Source: Monosporascus cannonballus
Taxonomy: Eukaryota > Ascomycota > Sordariomycetes > Xylariales
Assembly: GCA_004154925.1 (NCBI GenBank)
Contig: QJNS01000707.1
Span: 62,001-126,000 of the forward strand
Direction: 5' to 3'
Length of the DNA: 64,000 nucleotides
Shown in pieces: positions 34,339 through 45,000 of this stretch. The notes beneath the pieces were generated by a model. That model ran no database searches, was not told where the DNA came from, and saw nothing but the letters and a program-made list of their open reading frames with translations. Every line of letters begins with the position of its first letter. The stretch's first letter is position 1. The position numbers and the translations under genes are program-made.

Positions 34339-35452
34339 ATGCCGGGATTCTCAGTGAGTGAAAAGCATCGGCTAAAGCCGTCCATAGTCAGTTCCATGCT
34401 GATGAAGCCGACCCCGACAGCGTCTTGTCCGCTTCCTCGCCAAAAACGGCAGAGTGTACTATGGAGACGCGATTCTTCCCCGGGGAGTGACAGATATCGC
34501 GAAAACCAAGCAGGCGCGTATCATCGCCGGGGATATTTTTGGCAAGCACGAGGTTACGGACAAGATTGCGGACGTCCGGTTGCTCTTGGCCCCGCTGGCG
34601 CTTGAGGATGTGAAGACAGTCAGATGCCTTGGTCTCAACTACGCCCTGCATGCAAAAGAGGTGAGCCTTTCTCCTGTCCAAGGTCGTGCCAATTACACGA
34701 ATGTATGCTGACTAATCACAGTCAAAACTGCCGATACCCAAGTATCCCGTCTTGTTTGTGAGTGAAAGAACGACGCGATGAGGCATGTCAGCGCTGACAG
34801 TCAGCGTAGTATAAGCCCATCACTGCGCTGTCAGGGCCGACCGACCCTATCCCTGTCCATCAAATGGCACAGGAGTGTCCGGGCCTAGACTACGAGTGCG
34901 AGCTCGTCGTCGTCATCGGGAAGTAGTGCAACGACGTACCGGAGTCGAAAGCTCTCGATTACGTTCTCGGATACGCGGTCGGCAACGACGTATCCCAGCG
35001 CGAATGGCAGATACAGCGCGGAGGCGGCCAGTGGTCACTCGGCAAGGGCTTCGACGGCTGGGCGCCCTACGGACCTGGAATCGTGTCGCCGGAGCTTATC
35101 AAGGATCCCCAGGGGCTCCGGATCAGCACCAAACTGAATGGCGAGACTGTTCAGGTAAGTTATCGACTCCGGCGTGCCATTGGGCCTGTGGGACTAGGCG
35201 ACGCGCTGACGAGAACCAGGAGAGCAATACCGAGGATATGATCTTCAATGTGAAGCAGGCAATCTCGTTCCTGAGTCGAGGCACCACATTACTCCCCGGA
35301 GACTTTATATTCACAGGAACACCTTCCGGTGTCGGCATGGGACGAGAGCCGAAGTTATGGATGAAAGATGGCGATGTTGTCGAGGTGGCTCTTGAGGGCG
35401 TGGAACTTGCACGAATAAGGTGGAATTCGCGAAGGAGAGCCCGAAGCTGTAG
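34339..35452 (+). pseudogene. Fumarylacetoacetate-hydrolase-family gene with a stop and a frameshift
   Basis: Five exons are clear: 34339-34353, 34421-34660, 34722-34757, 34810-35154, 35220-35452, with GT..AG introns. The product follows the FAH superfamily (ring-cleavage diketone hydrolases/isomerases/decarboxylases): MPGFS-RLVRFLAKNGRVYYGD, KTVRCLGLNYALHAKE, PKYPVLFYKPITAL, GLDYECELVVVIGK (metal-binding E..E), YVLGYAVGNDVSQREWQ, GKGFDGWAPYGPGI, LPGDFIFTGTPSGVGMG. Two lesions: an in-frame TAG at 34924-34926 between VVVIGK and CNDVPES, and a missing G in the GTGG-AACTTG stretch at about 35402-35404, after which the frame shifts and the conserved C-terminus is read wrongly. Everything else, including all splice sites, is intact, so inactivation is recent or the two changes are sequencing errors. 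Confidence 0.8.
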
Positions 35453-35725
35453 TAGAAAGATAAAATCGAATTAGACTAGACGTTCAAGTTCGACCTAGGG
35501 GTTTTCATGTAGCAGCTCTTTTGGAAATGCTGTCCTTGTTTACCAGTACATGTTCAGGTTACACCGCACGACTAGCCACTTCAAGTAGAAGCATTGAACT
35601 GACGCAATATACAATAGAAGATGCTGGGGCAACAAGAATAGACCTTTGTCCAAGATGGAAGTGAACATACCACATAGGCTTACATCATATTGATTTTATT
35701 TCCAAATCCTCGAAGGTGCATGTAG

Positions 35726-35965
35726 TTAATAGGGCTTGCTCTTTCGACTGAGAAGTTTACTCGTCCTTTTCGTCTCATAGACGCAGTTCGAGCAGAAAGC
35801 TTCAAGCCTTTCCAGAGTCTCGAACGGTCCATCTTCCCTCCCACAAGATCCGAACCTCTTGTCCTCTTTCATGACCTTGAAGCATTTGTGCCGAATACCC
35901 TTATTGTGGGAGATTACATTTCCGCAACCCCTGCATCGCCTGGTCTTATTCTCTGTATAGCACAT
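35726..35965 (-). CDS. Small Cys-rich protein, possible zinc-binding, 79 aa
   Basis: From MCYTENK the frame encodes a basic protein with paired cysteines: MCY, RRCRGCGNV, RHKCFKV, FGSCGRE, EAFCSNCVYE. The CxxC pairs (CRGC and CSNC) plus single Cys/His suggest a zinc-binding or ribbon-like fold, with the C-terminal KRTSKLLSRKSKPY tail strongly basic. No signal peptide, so a cytosolic or nuclear protein is more likely than a secreted effector. Upstream in-frame ATG at 35989 also possible. Family not recognised; small proteins with this layout occur as orphans in fungal genomes. Lies 270 bp downstream of the broken FAH-family gene on the opposite strand. Confidence 0.5.
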   Translation of the reverse strand: MCYTENKTRRCRGCGNVISHNKGIRHKCFKVMKEDKRFGSCGREDGPFETLERLEAFCSNCVYETKRTSKLLSRKSKPY

Positions 35966-36509
35966 CTTAGTTTTGAGCACTGAAATCATCCACGGTAACA
36001 GCAAGGGAAGACCGAGCTCCAGCTGAATATATAGCGAGCATTTCTCCAGATGAACGGCTTAGAATTGATAATGGGTCCATGGTCGTTCTTTGTTTCTGTA
36101 AGCCAGACTTCCTTGTTTCTGGAATTTCCAAAGCTTCACTTAACAAAGATGGAGCTATGTGTGGAAGAAAACGTAGGAAGTGCTTGTGCTTATTGTTTAG
36201 ATCAATTACAATAATCTGATTGAAGACTTGGGGCACGTGAGCCGGACGACTCAGATTGTTTGTAAGGCCAGTTTTCGTCCGACTCAAGAATGATCTCGAT
36301 TGTAGGGAACCATGTATAAGTTTTATAATACGCGGGAAAGTTCAACTTGCTGTGCCAATACATGATGTCGTGCCATATCTTCGCTTAATTAAGCTGAAGA
36401 ATAACCGAGTATAGTGGTTTCCGAGGCTGAAATATGTGTCACGGGAGGCAAAAGTATGCCAAACATATTGATAATAGAAATTCCCCTCCCAAACCAGAAT
36501 ACAGTAGTT

Positions 36510-36550
36510 GGGGGGGGGGGGGGGGGGGGGGGGGGGAAAANNNNNNNNNN

Positions 36551-36581
<31 letters not shown>
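36510..36581. repeat. Homopolymer G27 and C31 flanking an assembly gap
   Basis: A 27-nt G run and AAAA precede ten Ns (36541-36550), and a 31-nt C run follows. The two runs are reverse complements of each other, as expected for a collapsed inverted structure or for an assembler joining two contigs that ended in poly-G read artefacts. True local sequence and length are unknown. Confidence 0.9.
36541..36550. other. Assembly gap (10 N)
   Basis: Ten undetermined bases of conventional gap size. Any feature crossing 36500-36590 is unsupported. Confidence 0.99.
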
Positions 36582-36680
36582 AGAAAGAGAGACAGAACAC
36601 AGATGGAAGTGAGATCCAAAACGGAAAGAAAACAGGACCGGGAGGTGGTTCGAACGGTTCACTTTCAAAAAAGCTGATTT

Positions 36681-36766
36681 GCAGCTGCCGGGAATTGCAC
36701 CCAGGTCTTTTCCTTTCACCACAAAGGAGTGGGAGGGAAACGAGTTGACTCCTACTCCACAGCTGC
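36681..36766 (-). tRNA. tRNA-like sequence, possible intron-containing tRNA or tRNA relic
   Basis: On the minus strand the ends GCAGCTG and CAGCTGC pair as a 7-bp acceptor stem with a following A. TG joins to a D arm GAGT/ACTC with A14, GG and A21 in the loop; an anticodon stem TTTCC/GGAAA encloses CT-CCC-A plus about 15 extra nt; the T arm is CTGGG/CCCGG with loop TGCAATT. The B box deviates from consensus at one position (TGC instead of TTC) and the A box at one. Anticodon would read CCC. The perfect arms support a tRNA origin, but the altered T loop suggests a decayed copy. Confidence 0.35.
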
Positions 36767-39041
36767 CAGCACCCGATTTTGTTGAGATTCGTTTGCTAAT
36801 CGATGACTATATGTATATACGTGGGCTGGGCTCGTGGTCCCCTGGATAAGATGGAACGTGACCGCCCTTGGGATGCATGGTGGGCACGCATACTCTAAGT
36901 GGCACGGTCTCAACCGGCACTTATTTCTTTATGTGTCATTTCTTTCGTTTATATCTCTGATACATGCCATATGGGGACCTGAGACCGGCTTGCGAGCTTT
37001 TTCCAGCCTGTGTCTCTCGCCCCTGAGAACTGCTTACTGGGCCTACCTACGTTGTGGCAGGCCTTGCGGCTGACCACTTCTTGGAATTACTTAACACTAC
37101 CTATGTAGTAATAACTAAATTTATTTATTTTCTACTAGGTATCCCTTTGACTCCCGATTTTATAGCAAGCAATCGTATGGTACATTTAACTGGCAACCGC
37201 GTTGAATACCTACCTGCTTAAGCAGGAAGACTAAAACACCGGTCAATTATAGGGCGAGGCATGAGGAATACTCGTCCGGTTCACATCAACTATATCCAGT
37301 ACTTTTGCAAAATTAGGGAACAGGTCAATGGAATTCAGGGACAATCATATCTTTTTATACATGCGTTGAAGCCATTTATCACCACCCACTTCTCACATAT
37401 GCCACCCAATTCGAAATCTGAAAGCTAGTGCGCCCGTTGGTCTCGAGAGACCATGGATATCCCGTGGTCTAAATCGGAGACCTAGCTGGTATGGCCACAG
37501 ACAAATGACCTACAAGGATGGGCTTAATTCGAGGGTTTCGGGCTCGAAACGACTGGCAGCCATTCATCTATTTGACGGTTCATTCATACAATTAGCCAAA
37601 TCGGAAACCACGGTATCCCGCCAGGTGTTCGGTATGAAGAAACAGGGAACGAACGGGGCACGCTCAAGATCTATTTACATCCGTTCTTGCGGGCACCTAA
37701 TCGGGTTGTCGAAGGGACGTTGCCAGATGAGTAGGAAAGCAGTGGCACCAACCGAGAAAACAAGTGGATCCCAGCCTGTAAGGGAACATATTTATGAGGT
37801 CGAAGCGATTGCAACATGAATTTAGGTGTCTCCGATGATTTTTCAATAGGAATGATCCCCTCAGACGTCCTGCCGGCTATTTTCAGGTTGCAAAAGAGCC
37901 CGAGCAATAGTTGCTGGAGGCTCAAACTCGCTACTGGTATTGGCTCCTTGCCACGCCAATTCGCACCCAAGGGGCGAAGGTGTGCCACACGTGCCCAAGA
38001 AGCCCATACGCGGTGCGTACAAGGATTTAACTGGAAATGAAGAGAGCTTTTTCACAGGGCCGGGAGGTCTTTGATCTCTACAGTTACCAATAGATGAAGA
38101 GGCTCACGGAAATCGATGGTTTTGACGCGAAGGGATTGCGACGGGGGGTTATGGCGATGCCTGCTCATATCGATGAGAGGGCAAGGGAGAACGGAGAACG
38201 GATCACGCATTTGGGCTTTGGAGATAAAAAAAGATGATTTCTCGCAACCTGAAGGCGGCAAACTGTACCTACCTATAGGCTAGCTTCGATGGCGCTAGGT
38301 ATATTCCACAGTGGTAATTAGAGAGCCTGTGATTAAGAGTAACCAGGGACAGTCAGGACATTCAAGAGAAAAAGGGAGGAGTGGGGGGTGCGCGGTAAAG
38401 GGAAAGACAGGGTGACTTTTGCTATACTTGTCGGCGATTAGAGCCGAGTGCAATCGAACTTCTATGTCGATATAAGGGCACACAGTGTTGAGCTGGGATA
38501 GCCACGTTAGGTTGGAGCTTTACGATAACCAAACTACCTCCCTACGTTAGGCGGGGACATGGATGCTGGTGGGGACAACAACTGTAGGTAAGGATAATGA
38601 GTCTGTAGGATTACACTGGGTATATATTGCTACATGATCGCATCTCCAAAGCATACAGAAATTGTCATTCATCGTAGTCATGACAAATGGGCATTAATGG
38701 TGGCATTTCAAGCGGACCGGGTCCAGCTCATCCATCCCCACACATAAATCCGACCAACCGTCACATCGCACATACATTCATAACGCAACCCAAGACACAC
38801 AATGCCCCATCAGAGATGAGCGTATCAAACAATTTCGAACAAGAGCAGCCCCCGGAAGGGGTAGCAATGCAGCTGGTTCGAGCCCCCTGGACCACAACCC
38901 ACTGCCGGAAAGGCAGTCGTACCAATGGACAACCCCGTAGCCCCTCCAGAATAAAGGACCAATTTCTACCTGACCCTCACACAGCATATGTAAGTTTGAA
39001 GTTGTAGCCCAATGGCATATCAAGGATTCGGACCGCGCTTA
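36767..39041. other. Intergenic stretch, no gene seen
   Basis: Overlapping short frames only; the pair at 37505-37988 on opposite strands has no known motif. Forms the 3' flank of the giant repeat protein. Confidence 0.5.
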
Positions 39042-42000
39042 TCATGAGCCAGTGAGCTTCCTCCACCAACTGCTGCGTGGTGTTGTAGTATCCGGGAAGA
39101 CAGGCTCGCGGTGGTGTTTCTCCCCGCTACCATCAGAGCCGCCGCGCCGGTCTCGATCTCTGTCGTTACGCCGTTCGCGCTCTTCGCGGCGTGCCCGGCG
39201 ACGCCTTTGATTGTCGTCTAGCTCCCCGTAGTCCTCGCTGTACTTCGGCCGGCTACGTCGCGGGTCATGGTCCAGGTCGCCGTGATCCTCACTATATTTT
39301 GCGCGACTACGCCTTGGACCATCCTCAAACTCAACGTAATCTTCGCCGTATTTCGCCCGACGCCTGGCTCTGCGCGCGGCACGACGGGCTTCGTCGTCGG
39401 TGGTTGGCGGGGGAGGATCCGTGATAAAACCTTCCTCCTCAGGCGGGCCGGCATCGGAAAGTTCCTTCACCCAGGAGCTGGTTCCCGAGTGAGGCCAGGC
39501 CTGCCTCTTCCCCCTACGCTCGTCATCCACATGTCTAGAGCTTTCTCGAGGATGGACATAGTCGTCCACCTGCGCTGAGCGTCGCCGACTGGCTTCCTTC
39601 TCTGCCCGCCGCGCTTCACGTCTTCTCCTGCGCTCCTCGTCGTCCTCAGAGGCATCGACATGACGCGAACGCCGTCGGTCTACGCGGGCGGCACGCCTAG
39701 CCTCGGCCGCGGCTTCCTCTGCGGCGGCGGCGGCAGCGGCTTCTTTCTCAAGCCTGCGGAGACGCCGACGCTCAGCTCTCTCGGCTTCCTTTGTCTCGGC
39801 GTCACGGAGCTCTGTCCCACGTGGGCGCATCGATCTGCGTTCAGCACGTCTAGCCTCACGTTCTTCCTGCTTCCGAGCTTCTGCTTCCTCCTCACGCCGC
39901 TTGCGCTTCTCACGTCTAGCTTCTTTGGCAAGGCGCTCTTCTTCGGCCGCCTTTTCCTCGGCCCTCCTAGCGCGACGGGCTGCGCGACGAGCCTCTCTGT
40001 CGCCATCCGTTGTATAATCGTTCTCCTGCTCACGATAACCGCGCGAGCTCTTAACTTTCTTATCAGGTCTGCCTTCGTCCTCGGGCGCGTGGTAGGTGTG
40101 ACGTCGCCGAGGTTCGGGGCGCTTCTCTGTGCGTGAGCTTGACATCAGGCCGCCAAAAAGCCCGGCCAAGCCCTTCTTTCCGCTCGACTCGGGCCGCTTA
40201 ACCGGCGTCGGCGCCACGTCGGGGGCGTCGAACATTACATGGTCATCCGTCTGGAATTTAGGACGTCGACGGAATGTCTTTTCCGGGCTCGAGGCTAGGT
40301 TAGCAGTCTCTGCCATAGGGATATTATCATATTCTTCGACGGGACGCGGTTTGCTTCTGCGCCTCTTATGGCTATCGTCGACGCCAAGTACCTGGGCCGC
40401 TTTGGAAGACATGGAGGGCATGGCTTCGGGCGGTGGTGACGTGAGACCACCCGTCATCTCGACAGAATGGCGGCGAGAGCTGCCTGACTTGCGTGGATTA
40501 TGCTGCTTGTCCGGCGTCGGCATCGAACGCGATAGCGGTGGCGTGCTTTCGAACAAGCGACTCATGCGCAGCTTAGCTGTTGCTGCAACTCTCTCTCGCT
40601 TCTCGGCCTTGTCCGATGACGAGTCCTTTGAATGAGTTTTCTCCTCTATGTCTCTTCCGAACCTTCTTCTATCTTCCCACCCAGAGTTCAGGGGCTTCGA
40701 GTACTTCTCCTTCTCATGCTGCATAGTAGAATACACCACCCATGGTGAAGCTCCATCTCGACTAATCTTTGCGCGCTCTTTCCTAGATGATCTGATCTCG
40801 GGTGGGGGAGGGGGAGCGTCAGGAACGGCTGGGGGGCGTGGTGCTGAAGGTGGCACCGCAGGCTCCTCTTCAGATAGTCCCTCGGGAGGTTCTTCCGGCG
40901 GTTCTTTGGGTGCGTGTTCGGGTGGCACCGTGGATGCAGGTGGAGGTGGAGGTGGAGGGACCGGCGGGGGAGGCGGCGTTACACCTTTAGACTTGCTCGA
41001 ATGTTTCTTGCTCTTCTTTGATTTCTTTTGGACCGCCTCGTCAACAATCTCGATTACCTCGTCACCGTCTTCGTCCCCTGGGAAGCTTCCAGGGATATCA
41101 GATGCTTTGCTCCTCTTCGATTCTGCTGAGGCTTCACCTGGCCGAGGCTCTGGCGCAGGTTCGGGTTCGGGTTCGACTACACGTTCAGGTCCTGGATCTA
41201 GCAAAAGTCTCCTCGCTTTCTTTTTGGCCTTCTTCTTTTCCTCTTTGGAATGTGGCACGATAGGTGGGGGTGGCGGCGGTGGAGGGACGGCCGGCGGCGC
41301 ATCAACAAAGTCGTCTTCAGCCTCAGTTTCCTCCTTGGCTGACTCAAACGACTCGAACATCTTAAGTTTGCCGGAGGTTTTGGTCGCCTTCTTCTTCATC
41401 GCACGTTCCCTGACCGCCGCAGAAGGCGACGGCACATCTTCCTGGGCGGTAATATCTTCGGGATCCTTTGACGACCCAGCCGATCTAATCTCGGGCGTGT
41501 CTGAAACATGCGGCTTGAAGATACTTACTGGCTCAGGCCAGAAACTCTTCTTCGCGCCCCAGAAAGAGAACGGATCCTTATCCTTCTTGGGTACGGCCCT
41601 GGGAGCAGATAAAATATCGTCGAGTTGTTGAACTTCCTCTGGCGCCAACTGGTCCAACTCGTCCTCAAGATCTAGCAGGTCCAGGTCCTTCGCGCCAACA
41701 TTCTTATCGGGCTTCTCGTCGGGCTTCTCGTCGGGCTTCTCGTCCATTTGCTCGGTGATCTCCTCATCAACCTTCTCGTCGACTTCGGCGGTAGCCTTCT
41801 CCTTGGCCTTCTCCTTGTGTTTGGAGGATGAATTGCCCTTATCCTTGCTGCTGGATTTGGACCTTTTCTCCTCTGATTTCGAGCTCTTCTTGGACTTCTT
41901 CCTGGCCGCTTCGGCTTCTTTGCGTTCGCGCTCGGCTTGTTCCTCAGCCTCTTGGATTGCTCGCTCCTCCGCCTCGCGTGCAGCCCGTTCTTCGGCTTCG

Positions 42001-45000
42001 CGAGCGGCCTGCTCCTCAATCTCACGTGTGGCTTGCTCCTCAGCCTCACGTGCAGCTTGCTCCTCGGCCTCTTTGGCTACGTCGTCCGCATCAGCCGCCT
42101 GCTCTTCCTTGCGGCGGTTAGCGTTCTTGATCAACTCGTCGAGCCGCCTCTGCTCATTCGTGGTAAGCCTGACAAAACGTCTCTGCTTTTTGGCTTCAAG
42201 GGTAGCAAGTTCTTCTTCTTCCGCAGCGATGACGGCATCTAACGCAGCTTGGGCTTCCTTCGCAGCCTGAGCCTCAGCTTCAGCGGCCTGAGCCTCAGCT
42301 TCGGCCGCCTCAGCCTCAGCTTCGGCAGCTTCAGCAGCTTTAGCAGCAGCTTTTGCCTCGGCTTCAGCCACCTGCTCTTCCTTGCGGCGGTTAGCGTTCG
42401 CGATCAACACGTCGAGCCGCTTCTGATCAGTCTTGGCCAACCGGCCGCCACGTCTCTGCTTCCTGGTTTCTAGGGTAGCTAGTTCTTCCTCTTCCGCAGC
42501 GATGGCGGCATCTAGCGCAGCTTGGGCTTCCTTCGCAGCCTGAGCCTCAGCTTCAGCGGCCTGAGCCTCAGCTTCGGCAGCCTCAGCAGCTTTAGCAGCA
42601 GCATTTGCCTCGGCTTCAGCCGCCTGCTCTTCCCTGCGGCGGTTAGCGTTCGCGATCAACAAGTCGAACCGCTTCTGATCAGTCTTGGCCAACCGGCCGC
42701 CACGTCTCTGCTTCCTGGTTTCGAGGGTAGCGAGTTCTTCCTCTTCCGCAGCGATGGCGGCATCTAGCGCAGCTTGGGCTTCCTTCGCAGCCTGAGCCTC
42801 AGCTTCAGCGGCCTGAGCCTCAGCTTCGGCAGCCTCAGCAGCTTTAGCAGCAGCATTTGCCTCGGCTTCAGCCGCCTGCTCTTCCCTGCGGCGGTTAGCG
42901 TTCGCGATCAACAAGTCGAACCGCTTCTGATCAGTCTTGGCCAACCGGCCGCCACGTCTCTGCTTCCTGGTTTCGAGGGTAGCGAGTTCTTCCTCTTCCG
43001 CAGCGATGGCGGCATCCAGCGTAGTCTGGGCTTCAGCTTCGGCAGCCTCCTTGACCGTGGCTTCGGCCGTAGCTTGCTCTTCGGCCTCATCCGCCGTATC
43101 GACTTTGTCAATGGCCCGTTCTTTCTTACGGCGATTGGCGTTCTCGGCTAACTCGTCGAAACGCCTCCGCTCTTTCTTGTCCAATCTGCCCGTTTCTTCT
43201 TTCTTCACTTCGAGCGCAGCGAGCTCCCCCTCCTCCGCGGCGACGGCGGCATCCACTTCAGCAGCAGCTTGGGATCCAGTCTCGACGGCTTCAGCCGCAG
43301 CTTGCTCTTCGGCCTCCTTGATTATATCCTTGGTTATACCGACTTCGTCAGCGGCCCGTTCTTTCCTACGGCGGTTGGCATTCTCGGTTAACTCGTCGAA
43401 ACGCCTCTGGGCTTTCCTACCCAATTTGCCCCTTTCTTCTTTCTTCCTTTCGAGCGTAGCGAGCTCCTCCTCTTCCGCGGCGACGGCGGAATCCACCTCA
43501 GTAGCAACTTGGGATCCAGTCTCGGCGGCTTCATCAGCCGCCATCGCCTCGGCTTCAGCGGCTTCAGTCGCGGCCCGCTCTTCGGCTTCCCGTTGCGCTT
43601 GCTCTGCTGCTTCCTGCGCTGCCTTCGCTTCGGCGTCCCGAGCGGCCTTTTCTGCCGCGCGACGGTTGGCGTTTTCCATCAGCTCGTCCCACTTCTTCTG
43701 TTCCTTCTTGAGTAGGTAGCCACGCCTCGCTCTCTTGGCTTCAAGATCGGCTATCTCGTTTTCCTCCTTAGAGACATCTGCTTGCAGCGTAGCCTGCGCC
43801 TCCGCTGCCGCGGCTTCTTCGGCCGCAGCCCTTCCCTTGTCTTGCGGTGATTCATCCCAGACATTGTGCTCTAGCTCTTGCTCGGACTCGTGATCACTTA
43901 GTCCCAGAGATGGCGGAGTAGGGGCAGGCGGTGGGAAGGCGCCCATTTTAGATTTGTCTCCTTTCTTTGAAACCCCCCAACCCCAGGCATCGTCGTCATC
44001 AGCTTTGCTCTCCTCTACAGCGTCAGGTTTTACGCCGTTAAGTTGGGACCCATTTTCAATTTCGACCGGAGCGTTTTTGTTGCCTTTCTTGTCTCTAGCA
44101 GAACCGCTAGAACCCCAGATGTTACCGGCTTTGGGCTCTTCAATAGAGTCGGGAATTAGGTTGCCATCAACACTCCTCTTCGTTTTCTTGTCTTTCTTAC
44201 TGGCCTCGAAAGTGCCCCAGATATCGAGATTACCGGCACCGGGAGCTTCTGGCACTGCAGGCGGAACTTTTGCTGGGGGTTCTCGTTCCTTCGCCTTGTC
44301 TAGGTGGATAATCTCAGAAGAAACCACAGCAGCGGCCTCAGAGAGCTTCTTCTTGACGCCCCAGAAGCTCCATATACTAGTCGATTTCTCGGCGATCGAC
44401 TGCGGTCCAGGTCTCCAACTATGGTTAGGCTTTTCGACAGCCCGCTCTGTTCTTTTGGGTTGGGGTTCTAGATCCTTGTCGTCGAGTTCTGGATCCTTGT
44501 GCTCGAGTTCGGGTTCATGCACAGGCGCAGATTCAGGCTCGCGTTCAGGGTCTTTTGGGACTTCTTCGGTTGCGCCTTTCTTCTTCTTGTCTTTCTTGGC
44601 AGTACCAAATGTGTCCCAAGTGTCGTCGTCCACTTCCTTCCTTCCTTCCTTCTTCTTCTTTGAATCCGGTTCAGGTTCTGGTTCAAGTTTAGACGCCGGG
44701 TCTTTGAGGGACACTGGCTCGGCATCTAGGGTATCTTTCTTCTTTTTCTTCTTTTCTTTCTTGGCTGTGCCAAAAGACCAGATGTCCTCTTCCTTCTTCT
44801 CAGATTCAACAGCTGACGGTGGTGTAGGTTCCGGCTCAGGCTCAGGAGGAGGCGGAGGCGGAGGTTCAGGAGCTGGTTCGGGGTCAACAGCACCCTTCTG
44901 TTTCTTCTTACTCTTTTTCAAGGGCATAGCAACTTCGCCTCTCTTTTCGGGCTCAGGTTCCGGTTCGGGGTTTGGATCTGACATTGGCTTAAGCCGCCTC

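Noticed and set aside
38840..38960. GGTTCGAGCCCCC, similar to a tRNA B box/T arm
   Set aside because: The stem does not pair (CTGG against CCCC), and no acceptor or anticodon arm fits on either strand.
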